Part shown: one piece after another, positions 19,701 through 28,208 of the stretch
How the letters are laid out: every line of letters begins with the position of its first letter
Numbering within the stretch: position 1 is the stretch's first letter
NCBI RefSeq assembly: GCF_023277925.1
Contig: NZ_CP063832.1
Span: 5,067,501 to 5,131,500 of the forward strand
DNA length: 64,000 nt
Direction of reading: 5' to 3'
Source of the DNA: Pseudomonas entomophila
GTDB lineage: Bacteria; Pseudomonadota; Gammaproteobacteria; Pseudomonadales; Pseudomonadaceae
Translations under genes and position numbers: made by a program
Notes under the pieces: model-generated
What the model was told of the DNA's origin: nothing
Database searches by the model: none
The model's input: only the letters and a program-made list of their open reading frames with translations

Positions 19701-21353
19701 TACCGCGGCGTCGCACAGGAGATGCTCAGCAGCCTGCGCCGCGATCCCGAACAGCGCCGCGACGAGGTGGAGTTGCGCCAGAGCCTGAGGTCGCGTTGCG
19801 AAGTGAGCGAATCGCGGTTGATTGCCAAGATGAATGGAGGCAGCGAAGAAACGACCGTCTCACTGACCTTGCTGGACATGAACAACCAGCCGGTCTCCGA
19901 TATCCGCATTGCCTGGTCCACCGACCTTGGGAGGTTGCGCAAGAACCACAGCTACACCGACGAGAACGGCGTGGCGCAGGTAACGCTGCAGGCCGGGGAT
20001 CAGCAGGGTATCGCCCATGTGAAAGCGACCTACCTGCTGGACAGCCAGGCCATCGCGCCTGGTGTGATTATCGACTGCGACGAGGCTTCACTGCGGTTGC
20101 TTCCAATTCTAGGTAAGCCGGACAGCTCGGAGCCCAAGGCATTGTCAGGGGGGGTGGGGGTCTACAGGTTTGTGGCCTCGCTGGTGGACGATCATGGCAA
20201 CGTGGGTATCGACAGACGGATCAACTGGGCCACCGAGATCGGCTATTTCGTCGATACCACAGCAGGGGAAACGCTGACGGACAATGAGGGCCGCAGTGCC
20301 ATCGATCTGCGAAGCCAGAGCGACGGCGAAGGCATCGTGACGGCCTGGTATGCGCCCGGAGACGACGGCTCCGAAGGCTTCATGGTGGGCTTCGAGAACA
20401 AGCCATACGTCGGTTCGCTCATGCTGACGTCCTGGACCGTTGCGGGTGACGATATCCAGGTCGAGGCGACGATATTGGGCCTGGATGGCCAGCCTGTCGG
20501 AGGGCAGAAGGTAACGTGGCGCTCGGTGCCGTCACTCACGATCGATCCAGAAGGTGACAGTGATGCAGGCGGCAAGGCGAGGGCTGTCGTGAAGGGCGCT
20601 GCGGCAGGAACGCTGAGCGTGACCGCCGCGCTCGTGACGGAAGTGGATGGACGCGAGAAGGAGTACCACTCGCAAACGTTGTCCATCGATGTGTTGGCCG
20701 ATGCCAACGATATCAGCTACGTGGGTAGCGAGAAGTGGCCAATTACGGACGGCATCGAAGCTGGCGAGTATGAGGTTCATGTCAAGACCAACGAGGGCAT
20801 ACCCGTTGCCAGGTACCCGGTTGATTGGGATATCAAGGAAGAAACGGGAGATCATGTTCTTACGGTTACCGGGTCGGATGGCATCGCACGCTTCGCGCTG
20901 AGAGGCACAACGGAAGGGCCACGCACTGTTATTGCAACGGTGCGCGGTCAGGCCCCCCACGAGTTTGCTGAAGTGCGTGTCATGCCACCTCTAGAGCTGG
21001 AAATCGAGAATACCGGCGAAGCAGTCGTCGATCTGATCACTTTCGTTCAGGATGAGGCACTTGAACAGAAATATAGACTGACTTATACGTTGCCCGAAAA
21101 TCATCCACTGTTGGTGAATAGTATGCAACTTCACTACTCTGGCCGCGACTCGGATACCTCCTTGGGTTTGACATTCGAGCCGTTGCTAGGCGAAGACACT
21201 GGATTCCAGGGACGAAGCGTGAGTTGGGTGATTTTAATAAAAAACACGGGGCTGCGAAATGATGTGGAACTGAGACTTGGGCTCTGGTGCAAGCAATTGG
21301 TCGAACCGATATGGACTGATGTTGTTGTCAAACCAGCCTTGAAAAGACCGTAG
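16704..21353 (+). CDS. Tc-toxin subunit A, N-terminal half (TcaA/SpvA-like) with Ig-like tail
   Basis: The N-terminal piece of a split insecticidal Tc-type toxin A component, which forms the receptor-binding translocation channel. The product has 1549 residues. Residues about 105-200 carry the VRP1/SpvA-type signature of TcA proteins (HPGAVDATTSPAAYLIDML, then RRPDLFDLL and a VNDVM region), followed by a long helical shell region. From about residue 1045 to 1450 there are four tandem bacterial Ig-like modules, each with the pattern D..G.PV....W and a following G.A....; such modules are not typical of TcaA tails. The ATG at 16704 follows AAGGGGG. There is no signal peptide. The C-terminal partner gene begins 35 bases downstream. 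GC content falls toward the 3' end. Confidence 0.85.
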   Translation: MTKRKGRKQDALIEKILDTEPGIKAKLAGGNFAQASVLDLQRKTPTSLMALYPPLRASEATRLKARLDVAAAAMMRAFREKRLSSGIRRAADEMKGSLVLNSGPTFENQFNPSWDNHTHPGAVDATTSPAAYLIDMLTFARDHIELQGDQDKVLRLETRRPDLFDLLIDEQTMNQEVTQVEIVNDVMARAIDDQRKGQDLTSVEDKLLEVRYPFRHFPYEAYWEQIRTVLAFNQLHISDLTHLSDIDSPYFIQPGANSTISNMALQQNSSLGPALRAILLEPPYFSGAGGVQFNPQTRRLLALPAKNALQLAERVLETATTFYRSNFGVVGYPTLQNVVNFCQALEMTQDEMESLFGLAAYAPSLSENAGKAGATVSPGEFGARFLNGGVSDPVSVESDPDAPEHHRFRNLSEDRCDRLNRLVRLAHALKLSYAEADQVVCAIIDAERREQAELRRSDLDDEPLWMTVNTVRGLGLFQFLRERFSCSAEEFAALMSDMGIHAIGEKRSHFDRVFNTDAVTPLQIDDTQFNLDGEDAQSKRTIDLLCRGLGINMETFRYLSRVVMEGQGGEEQKRSIRLFSAFYRITLLARLLSITTIELMSLMEVLSPEGLYTLRLAGIPSNAMYEHFSRTDTVNVTYAICQCVLWCQEQQLPISWLVQQLLPIETPDIVPEAFRALFIELQSDLAPFRNFDQAMEEAGVPRLVGKRWIKELSRIVDESGLIMDSGISSMDFDYLDYENFAERDINLVINQLANDEAGLPGLELEEYERLKALVKGVVLRIRTQQWGVVQERLSHVLALSTEKVVPVIYWAEGRVHTLMESVVAFNPDMVESESLKAMMPLLLRMQRCAQVATQFNLSPALLFSLLKRSQRPRFNLRSTALTLHTLYLLERYSRSLRLAKQTEGQLLDYFSAIEGLGELTANERRLIKDVAADKLASWLGWGIREVLDVAAVLAPDGIIRNLVQLLSLVNTRQLCERTGLSAVSLMKLSRLTANSDTQAYRGVAQEMLSSLRRDPEQRRDEVELRQSLRSRCEVSESRLIAKMNGGSEETTVSLTLLDMNNQPVSDIRIAWSTDLGRLRKNHSYTDENGVAQVTLQAGDQQGIAHVKATYLLDSQAIAPGVIIDCDEASLRLLPILGKPDSSEPKALSGGVGVYRFVASLVDDHGNVGIDRRINWATEIGYFVDTTAGETLTDNEGRSAIDLRSQSDGEGIVTAWYAPGDDGSEGFMVGFENKPYVGSLMLTSWTVAGDDIQVEATILGLDGQPVGGQKVTWRSVPSLTIDPEGDSDAGGKARAVVKGAAAGTLSVTAALVTEVDGREKEYHSQTLSIDVLADANDISYVGSEKWPITDGIEAGEYEVHVKTNEGIPVARYPVDWDIKEETGDHVLTVTGSDGIARFALRGTTEGPRTVIATVRGQAPHEFAEVRVMPPLELEIENTGEAVVDLITFVQDEALEQKYRLTYTLPENHPLLVNSMQLHYSGRDSDTSLGLTFEPLLGEDTGFQGRSVSWVILIKNTGLRNDVELRLGLWCKQLVEPIWTDVVVKPALKRP

Positions 21354-21388
21354 GCCTTTCATCCTGTGCCCTATTTACAGAGGTTTCC

Positions 21389-24300
21389 ATGAACAGTGAA
21401 TTGACCCATGCCCTGGCCGAGCAGTGGCGCGACGCGCTGAGTGCCTATGTGATCCATCATGTGTTGCCGGAAAAGTTGCAAGCCGGCGCCCAGAACATGA
21501 TCACGGCCGATCACCTGGATCGTTACTTCATGCTGGACACCCAGGCTACGTCCAAGGTGACAACGTCTTACCTGGCGGAAGCACTGGCTTGTACCCAGTT
21601 GTATATCAACGCGATCTTCAACAACCTCGAGCCTGGGTATCCGCAGGATTTCGATCCGAAGATGATCACGTTCTGGCAGCAGGCCATGTCGAACTATTCG
21701 ATCTGGGCGGCGTACCAGATGCTGGAAGATTACCCCGAGAACTACATCCGCGCCGACCTGAGGCTGGACAAGACCACACTGTTCCAGACATTGGAAAACG
21801 ACCTGAGCCAGGGGCGGATAACCGACGCCGCGGTACAGAACGCGTTGCTGACTTATCTCAAGGGCTATGAGCACCAGAACAGTATTCGGGTGCAGTCCGG
21901 TTACATTGATTACCGCGAAGATAATCTTGATGGGTCGCGGTTTAAAGGTTACGCCTTTGCCCACTCGGACTACTACTTGCTGGGCAAGGATACCGCTTCG
22001 CCTCCCCAGTATTACTGGCGCAAGGTCGATGTGCGCCTGGACGCTAACGCCACCTACATCCAGCCAGACGCCTGGACGGAATGGCAGCCGGTACCCGTGC
22101 CTGCCGGGACCACGGTGGTCCTGGCCCGGCTGGTTCTGTTTTGTGGGCGCCTGCACTTGGTCTGGTTGCATTATGCGGCGCCGGTCATGGTGCCAGACAC
22201 CGACGGGGATGAGCTGGAGCGTTACACGCTGAAGCTCGAGATCATCTACCTGGGGCTGGATAACGTGTGGTCGGTACCGGAGATGCTCTGGAGTGAGCAT
22301 ATAGAACGACCCCCTACGCAGAAAGCGTTCGAAGAAAGCGTTTTCGACTGGGCGTCCTACAGGTTATTGGCACTGGCACTGGGGCGTGCACAGGGTAGCA
22401 ATGACCAGCTGTATGTTGCGCTTGCCACGCAGACTGAAGCCATTTACACAGAAAAGTATGTCGTTCAGCGCGATGTACTGAAGCGAGCGGTGGATGTGGA
22501 CTTCCCGCCCGATGAGGGTCACACGGGCGGCCTCATGGGGGCACTGTTCAAACACTTCAGTGACGAGACGGGTAAGTTGAATTTGCAGCGTCGCCTGAGT
22601 TCCAGTGACTGGCAAGTTGAGCGTGTCGAGTCGGATAGTATAGACAGCTACATGGAGCTTGATGTCCTTCTGCTGCAGTTGGGTAAAGATAGTTACCAAC
22701 TGTATTTGCGTGCACGCTCCACTCAGGTGCTCAAGTACTTACTGATACATGCATTGAACTTGAGTGGTTCGATGGTTGAGTTTGCGGGCAGTCTAGGCCA
22801 GTTTCAGGTTCGTTCCAATAAATTTAATAAACTCGAATTGCGCTGTTTGACCATCTCAAGCCCCAGGTTTACCACACTCACGCTATCGCATGGGACGGGC
22901 TCAATAACGACGCTGTCCAAAGATAAATTCGATATGAAGCCCTATGGATGGTATGAGGCAACGATCGAGATTGAACAGACCGTACCGCTGATGAACGCGC
23001 TGGCCAACTACACCGCCGCACAAGTCCGTGAAGGGGCAGGGTTCACGGTCAAGGTCGATGAGTCAGAGGTGCAGCGGGGGCTGGTCTCTGACAGTAACTT
23101 CATCATTGGGCTCCCTGTGTTTACAACCGTACAGGACATGATGTTGAAGGTAACGGCCCCCCCAGAAACTCTGTGGACCGGTCTGTTCAGCTACAACGGC
23201 TCCGCCACCAGTCCCTGGGTGGCCCATACATGGGACATCAATGTAGACGAGAAAATCGTGTTCACGGTCGGGCGTGACGGTCAAGACGTAACGACCTTCA
23301 CGCTGACGGGGTCGTCCCTATCCACCCTCGGCATAGAGGATATGCCGTACATCCATCAACAGGCCACCGGTACAGACTTCCTGGTCCTCAGCTTCATCAA
23401 GGATTCAGGCTCACCACTGGCCGCACGCTTGAATTCCCAACAGGTCCCGGACCTGATCAACCGTGCCCAGGTTGCTCCCCAGGCCGTGTTCGGCTGGGAC
23501 GCGCAGCATTTGCAGGAGCCGGCTTATGAGTCGACGAGTACCAGCGGGGTGTATCAGGCCAGGCGAAGATCTGCCGATGACCCGTTGCTGAACGTGTACG
23601 ATGCCAACGGCATGTACCTGCGTGAACTGTTCTTCCATGTGCCACACCTGATTGCCTCGCGTTTGCAGGAGGAGGAGCGTTTCGACGAAGCCCGAAGCTG
23701 GCTGCAGTTGATCTTCAACCCACAAAGCAAGCAAGCGCCAACGGAAACGCCCGGTGTCGATTATTGGAACTGCGCATGGCTGATGCAGGACGATACCGAG
23801 GCCGCCGCGCCCGATCACGAATTGATCGACCCGCATGTCATCGCGCTGCGTAACCCATCGCATTATCGCAAGGCGGTATTCGTACAGTACGTGAACCTGC
23901 TGATCGGCGAAGCCGACCTGCTTTATCGTCGGCAAACCCGAGACAGCCTGGGCAATGCCTGGCTGCTGTATCGAATGGCGGCGGACCTGATGGGCGAGGC
24001 GCCGGATGCGCGCTCGATCAATACCTGGGTACCGCAAACCGTATCCGACCTGCTGCACCCGCCAGCGGGCGGCACGCAGTGGGAAGACCTCGCGCACGCT
24101 GTCATGCCGCAGAACCTGCCCAAGCAACTGTCCACGTTCTTCTGGGCCGGCGTGGCGGCGCACGAGGCTTTCCGCCTGCCGGCCAACCGGGAACTGCTGG
24201 ATATCTGGGAGTTGCTGACGCAGCGGTTCTACAACCTGCGCCATTTCCTCAGCATCGAGGGGTACCCGATGGAACTGCCGCTGTATGCACCCGCGGCGAA

Positions 24301-25957
24301 TCCGTTCGACCTGCTGATGGCGCGTATGGGCGGCAATGCCAACCTGGCCCACTTGCTGGGCTATCGCACCGTGGTACCGCCTTACCGGTTCCGCACCCTG
24401 GTGGCCAAGGCCCAGGAAACGGTGACGGCGTTGATCCAGTACGGCGAGCAGTTGCGCAGTTTCCTGGAACTGGAAGAGCGCACCGAACTGGAAGCCATGC
24501 AGTACCAACAGGCGGCGGAAATTGCCGGCTACACCATCGGTATCCAGGAGCAGTTGCTCAACCAGCAACAGAAGAATGAGGACGTGCTGAAGGAGCAACG
24601 TGCTGCCACGGCGTTGCGACAGGCGCATTACCAGCGCTTGTACGAAGACAATCTATCGCCTGGGGAAACGGCGGCGATCGCTAATAGCGCCCTGGGGCGC
24701 GGTGTCTCCACGGGCCTGGGCGCTGTCTATGCTGCGGCCCAGTTGGCGTCAATGGCGCCCAATGTCTTTGGTATGGCCAACGGCGGCCAGGAGTACGAAG
24801 GCGCGTTGAATGCAACAGGGCTAATCGCGGAGATCGCAGCGGGCGCTTTGGTTATCTCTGCCGATGTGTTGCGAGAAACGGAAGGTTACCGCCGTCGCCG
24901 CCAGGAATGGCAGTTGCAAGCCAGGCTGGCCGGCAAGGAGCTGGACGTCATCGACAAGCAACTCGAAGCGCAACAGCACACGACGCTGGCCGCCCAGGCC
25001 TCGTTGGCGCACAGCCGCAAGGCTCTGGCGCACGCCCAGCAGCTGTATGCGCACTACCAGAACAAATCCACCAGTGTGTCGCTGTATCGCTGGTTGCGCT
25101 CCCAGGCCACCACTTGGCACGCGACCCTGTTCGATGTGGCGGTCAGCTTGTGCAACAGTGCCCAGGCCTGCTGGCAGTTCGAGACGGGCAACTACGACAG
25201 GCAGATCATTCGCACCCCCATCTGGCAGGCGGACCGCCATGGCCTGAATGCCGGTGGCGAGCTGCGCCTGGACTTGCACCGGCTGGAGGCCGAGGCGCTG
25301 CTGCGCAACGAGCGGCACCTGGAGCTGCGCAAGACAGTTTCGTTGCAGGCATTGGTGGGCCAGAAACTGGTCTTCGATGGAAATGGTGAGGTGCTTGAAG
25401 ATTGGGACAAAGTGCTCGCTGCCTTGGCAGGCCAAGGGGCGCTGGCGTTCAGCCTGTCGGAGATGCTGTACGACCAGGACTATCCTGGGCACTACCTGCG
25501 CCGTCTGCATAGCGTGGCGCTGACACTGCCCGCCCTGCTGGGGCCCTACCAGAACATCCGCGCGACCCTGACCCAGACGCAGAGCCGACTGTTGGCCGAG
25601 CCGAGCTCGGGTGGGGTGCTCTTCCTGTCGCCGGAGCTGCACGACAGCGAAGGCACGGGCGATGGGCGCTTCGTGAGGATGAGCCTGCGGCCGCGGCAGC
25701 AGGTCTGCCTGTCCTCGGCCAGCCAGGATATCGGGCTGGTCTCCGCCCCCGAGACCGACGACCGCTACCTGCCATTCGAAGGTACCGGCGCGGTGTCCGA
25801 TTGGCACCTTAAGCTCCCGCGTCACGAAGCGCAGAAAGAGCTGATCGAGAGTCTTAGCGACGTCATCGTGGAGGTTCGTTACTTTGCCAAGTACGGCGGT
25901 GCGGACTTCGAGTCGCAGGTCAACGCTCTGGTCGAGAAGTATGAAGCGCTCCCTTGA
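21389..25957 (+). CDS. Tc-toxin subunit A, C-terminal half (TcaB-like; pore and TcB-binding domain)
   Basis: The 1522-residue partner of the preceding gene. The N-terminal part (VLPEKLQAGAQNMITADHLD, then YLAEALACTQLYINAI, GYIDYREDNLDGSR and YYWRKVDVR) is the neuraminidase-like region conserved in TcdA/TcaB. Residues about 1005-1230 are long heptad-rich helices around a Gly/Ala-rich hydrophobic stretch (LGAVYAAAQLASMAPNVFG, then LIAEIAAGALVISADVL), as in the TcA alpha-helical pore. The C-terminus (FVRMSLRPRQQVCLSS, then YLPFEGTGAVSDWHLKLP) matches the TcA-TcB binding domain. A functional Tc also needs TcB and TcC; neither is found in this window. The middle of the gene (22350-23160) is clearly AT-richer than its flanks, a sign of mosaic or imported DNA. 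Confidence 0.88.
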   Translation: MNSELTHALAEQWRDALSAYVIHHVLPEKLQAGAQNMITADHLDRYFMLDTQATSKVTTSYLAEALACTQLYINAIFNNLEPGYPQDFDPKMITFWQQAMSNYSIWAAYQMLEDYPENYIRADLRLDKTTLFQTLENDLSQGRITDAAVQNALLTYLKGYEHQNSIRVQSGYIDYREDNLDGSRFKGYAFAHSDYYLLGKDTASPPQYYWRKVDVRLDANATYIQPDAWTEWQPVPVPAGTTVVLARLVLFCGRLHLVWLHYAAPVMVPDTDGDELERYTLKLEIIYLGLDNVWSVPEMLWSEHIERPPTQKAFEESVFDWASYRLLALALGRAQGSNDQLYVALATQTEAIYTEKYVVQRDVLKRAVDVDFPPDEGHTGGLMGALFKHFSDETGKLNLQRRLSSSDWQVERVESDSIDSYMELDVLLLQLGKDSYQLYLRARSTQVLKYLLIHALNLSGSMVEFAGSLGQFQVRSNKFNKLELRCLTISSPRFTTLTLSHGTGSITTLSKDKFDMKPYGWYEATIEIEQTVPLMNALANYTAAQVREGAGFTVKVDESEVQRGLVSDSNFIIGLPVFTTVQDMMLKVTAPPETLWTGLFSYNGSATSPWVAHTWDINVDEKIVFTVGRDGQDVTTFTLTGSSLSTLGIEDMPYIHQQATGTDFLVLSFIKDSGSPLAARLNSQQVPDLINRAQVAPQAVFGWDAQHLQEPAYESTSTSGVYQARRRSADDPLLNVYDANGMYLRELFFHVPHLIASRLQEEERFDEARSWLQLIFNPQSKQAPTETPGVDYWNCAWLMQDDTEAAAPDHELIDPHVIALRNPSHYRKAVFVQYVNLLIGEADLLYRRQTRDSLGNAWLLYRMAADLMGEAPDARSINTWVPQTVSDLLHPPAGGTQWEDLAHAVMPQNLPKQLSTFFWAGVAAHEAFRLPANRELLDIWELLTQRFYNLRHFLSIEGYPMELPLYAPAANPFDLLMARMGGNANLAHLLGYRTVVPPYRFRTLVAKAQETVTALIQYGEQLRSFLELEERTELEAMQYQQAAEIAGYTIGIQEQLLNQQQKNEDVLKEQRAATALRQAHYQRLYEDNLSPGETAAIANSALGRGVSTGLGAVYAAAQLASMAPNVFGMANGGQEYEGALNATGLIAEIAAGALVISADVLRETEGYRRRRQEWQLQARLAGKELDVIDKQLEAQQHTTLAAQASLAHSRKALAHAQQLYAHYQNKSTSVSLYRWLRSQATTWHATLFDVAVSLCNSAQACWQFETGNYDRQIIRTPIWQADRHGLNAGGELRLDLHRLEAEALLRNERHLELRKTVSLQALVGQKLVFDGNGEVLEDWDKVLAALAGQGALAFSLSEMLYDQDYPGHYLRRLHSVALTLPALLGPYQNIRATLTQTQSRLLAEPSSGGVLFLSPELHDSEGTGDGRFVRMSLRPRQQVCLSSASQDIGLVSAPETDDRYLPFEGTGAVSDWHLKLPRHEAQKELIESLSDVIVEVRYFAKYGGADFESQVNALVEKYEALP

Positions 25958-26079
25958 CGCTAGCCAACGTAAAGTCAGTGGCCTTTTGGCATAGCGGTGT
26001 GCTTGTTCGTCTGGCCAGTGAGAGTGGTTGTTCTTTCCGGATGTTTGTCGGTTCATCAAGCGTGATAATGGAGATGCCC

Positions 26080-26649
26080 ATGTCCATCAGCCCCAATCCA
26101 GTATCCAGTGCCTTACCAGCAGCAGAAAACGAAACCAAGAGTCATCAATTGCTGAAAGCTCATTCGTTTCCCACCAATTCCATCGGCCCGATGGATGACG
26201 AGAGACCCTGGAAGTGCGATAAACCTAACTCACGTTATGCCACGAGAACAGACGCAGATGGCAATCCCTATGTAGAGCTTCTTGAAGGTCTTGAACTCTG
26301 GCAGGACTTTGAAATTCACGCTCCAGCGAAGCTGGGGCCCGAGGGGCGGCCTGAGTACCTGATTGAATGTCAGTACAACATCGAAAAGTTGAGAGGCTGC
26401 AGGCTCCAGGTGTTCTTGATCACGGAAGCGGGGCCCCAGAGGGACCCGTTTTTCGACGAACCTCTGGGGATAACGGAGAAGGATGTAACCTGGCAGACCT
26501 TTAGTCTCAAAAGAATCAATGTGGTTGAGGTCGGTACATGCCTGCGAATCAAATTCAAGATTCCAGGGGACGAGAACGGGTATGAACGTGTTTTCCTGAG
26601 AAACGTCCTCACCGAGTTGCGTCTGCCTGCCTTTGATGACGTCGGGTAG
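26080..26649 (+). CDS. Unknown protein at the end of the Tc-toxin operon
   Basis: A 189-residue protein I do not recognise. The N-terminal 60 residues are polar and low in structure; the rest looks beta-rich (GLELWQDFEIHAP, LIECQYNIEKLRGCRLQVF, VGTCLRIKFKIPGDENG), like a compact jelly-roll or carbohydrate-binding fold, but no family motif is decisive. The ATG at 26080 is preceded by GGAG at a 6-base distance. Earlier in-frame ATGs at 26068 and 26074 are possible; a frame running back to the toxin stop exists but uses TTG. Lower GC content and same-strand placement 122 bases after the toxin gene suggest it belongs to the same imported island. There is no signal peptide or membrane helix. Confidence 0.7.
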   Translation: MSISPNPVSSALPAAENETKSHQLLKAHSFPTNSIGPMDDERPWKCDKPNSRYATRTDADGNPYVELLEGLELWQDFEIHAPAKLGPEGRPEYLIECQYNIEKLRGCRLQVFLITEAGPQRDPFFDEPLGITEKDVTWQTFSLKRINVVEVGTCLRIKFKIPGDENGYERVFLRNVLTELRLPAFDDVG

Positions 26650-26682
26650 ACCCGTATTCAACCGGGTGAGAACGCAGAGGCG

Positions 26683-27027
26683 TCAAGCAAACACGAAGTA
26701 CTTGCGCACTGTCTCGACCACTTCCCAGGTACCCTTCATGCCGGGTTCGATCACGAACACATCACCTGCTTTCAGGTGCTTGGGCGCTTCGCCTTCAGGG
26801 GTGACGATGCAGTACCCCTCGAGGAAGTGGCAGTACTCCCATTTCTCGTAGTGGACCTCGAACTTGCCCGGCGTGCAGATCCAGGTGCCCATGATCTTGC
26901 TGCCGTCGGCCGACAGGTAGGCGTTGAGGTTGACGGTGTGTGGGTCGCCGCCGATGCGCTGCCACTTGGTGGCGTCGACCACTGGAGTGGGGCAGGTTTC
27001 GCGCAGGACGGTGATGAAATCAGACAT
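26683..27027 (-). CDS. Cupin-domain protein
   Basis: A 114-residue single-domain cupin. The two cupin motifs are recognisable: GKFEVHYEKWEYCHFLEGYC (metal-ligand region with H and E) and GDVFVIEPGMKGTWEV. The family resembles small cupins of the EutQ/DUF861 type. The ligand and reaction are unknown. It is transcribed toward the toxin island and is monocistronic, with REP sequences behind its promoter. Confidence 0.82.
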   Translation of the reverse strand: MSDFITVLRETCPTPVVDATKWQRIGGDPHTVNLNAYLSADGSKIMGTWICTPGKFEVHYEKWEYCHFLEGYCIVTPEGEAPKHLKAGDVFVIEPGMKGTWEVVETVRKYFVFA

Positions 27028-27130
27028 GGCGTGGCTCCAGGCAAGGGTTGAAGTGACGCATCACCATAGGGGGATCGCATCACACGCAGTTGCCTGGGCT
27101 CGACGTCCAGCTGTCTGCCCGCGCTATGGC

Positions 27131-27223
27131 AGGGGTAGGCGCGGCTTTAAGCCGCGATGCAGGCAACGCGGTGCCTGGCACCCGCTTTGCGGGTAATCGC
27201 GGCTAAAGCCGCTCCTACAGAGG
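27131..27223. repeat. REP pair (BIME)
   Basis: Large imperfect palindrome: left arm gtaggcgcggctttaagccg and right arm cggctaaagccgctcctac, with a central cacccgctttgcgggt hairpin. It is the main content of the 247-base gap between the cupin start and the end of the lipid operon. Confidence 0.85.
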
Positions 27224-27274
27224 CCGTGCCAAATCAACGGGGGCCGGTTTGTGCCTGCCGGGGAAGCATCGGCC

Positions 27275-28207
27275 TCATGCCCACCAGTAGCGCACGAAAT
27301 GGAAGAACACCGGTGCTGCGAAGCACACCGAGTCCATGCGGTCGAGCATGCCACCATGGCCTTCGATCATGTGCCCCCAGTCCTTTACCCCACGGTCGCG
27401 CTTGATCGCCGACATCACCAGCCCGCCGAAAAAGCCCATGGCGTTGACGGTCAGCGCCATCATTGCCGCCTGCCAGAAAGTGAACGGAGTGATCCAGCAC
27501 AGCAGCGCGCCCACCAGTGTGGCCAGGGTCACGCCACCGGCCAGCCCTTCGACGGTTTTCGACGGTGACAGGTTGGGTGCCACCTTGCGCTTGCCGAACA
27601 GCTTGCCGCACACATACTGCAGCACGTCGCTGATCTGCACCACGAGGATCAGCCAGGCGATCAGCAGCAAGTTGCGGCCCTCGTAGCCGGGGATGTCGAG
27701 GGTCATCAGCGCCGGCACCGACGACACGCAGTACACCGCGATCATCAGTCCCCACTGCACCTTCGAAGCGCGCTCGAGAAAGCGCGTGGTATCGCCGCCG
27801 AAGCTGGCGAGAATGGGCAGCAGCAGGAACAGGTACACGGGGATGAAGATGCTGAACATCCCGTACCAGTCCATGGCGATCAGCAGGTATTGCACCGGCA
27901 GCGCCACGTAGAACGCCGCTACCAATGCCGGGTAGTCGCTGCGCCGGGTGGGAGTGAGGGTCATGAATTCGCGCAGGGCGTAGAACGACACGCCGTAGAA
28001 CAGCACGATCACACCGTACTTGCCGAACAGGAAGGCGATGCCGATCACCAGCACCATCACCCACCAGGCGTTGATGCGGGCGTTGAGGTTGTCGATCACC
28101 GCGTGCGGGGTGGGGCCGGCGCGCCACTTGAGCAGGCGGCCGATCAGGCTGGCGAGCAGCAGCAGGGCGCCGATGCCGGCGAACAGCGACAGGGTGTTGT
28201 GGTCCAT
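27275..28207 (-). CDS. CDP-diglyceride synthase (phosphatidate cytidylyltransferase, CdsA/YnbB-like)
   Basis: Integral membrane enzyme converting phosphatidic acid and CTP to CDP-diacylglycerol. The 310 residues form about eight TM helices. The C-terminal CDS family signature is complete: SAIKRDRGVKDWG followed by HGGMLDRMDS. The start is one base after the acyltransferase stop, with an AAGGA ribosome-binding sequence inside that gene. It is the last gene of the six-gene minus-strand lipid operon and corresponds to E. coli YnbB. It is probably a second copy in addition to a housekeeping CdsA elsewhere. Confidence 0.92.
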   Translation of the reverse strand: MDHNTLSLFAGIGALLLLASLIGRLLKWRAGPTPHAVIDNLNARINAWWVMVLVIGIAFLFGKYGVIVLFYGVSFYALREFMTLTPTRRSDYPALVAAFYVALPVQYLLIAMDWYGMFSIFIPVYLFLLLPILASFGGDTTRFLERASKVQWGLMIAVYCVSSVPALMTLDIPGYEGRNLLLIAWLILVVQISDVLQYVCGKLFGKRKVAPNLSPSKTVEGLAGGVTLATLVGALLCWITPFTFWQAAMMALTVNAMGFFGGLVMSAIKRDRGVKDWGHMIEGHGGMLDRMDSVCFAAPVFFHFVRYWWA

Positions 28208-28208
28208 T

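Noticed and set aside
25954..26079. TTG start directly at the TcaB-like stop for the downstream gene
   Set aside because: It would add an unconserved-looking stretch; the ATG at 26080 has a good GGAG at the right distance.
26646..26668. acccg/cgggt dyad after the unknown toxin-island gene as a terminator
   Set aside because: Only a 5-bp stem with a large loop and no T run.
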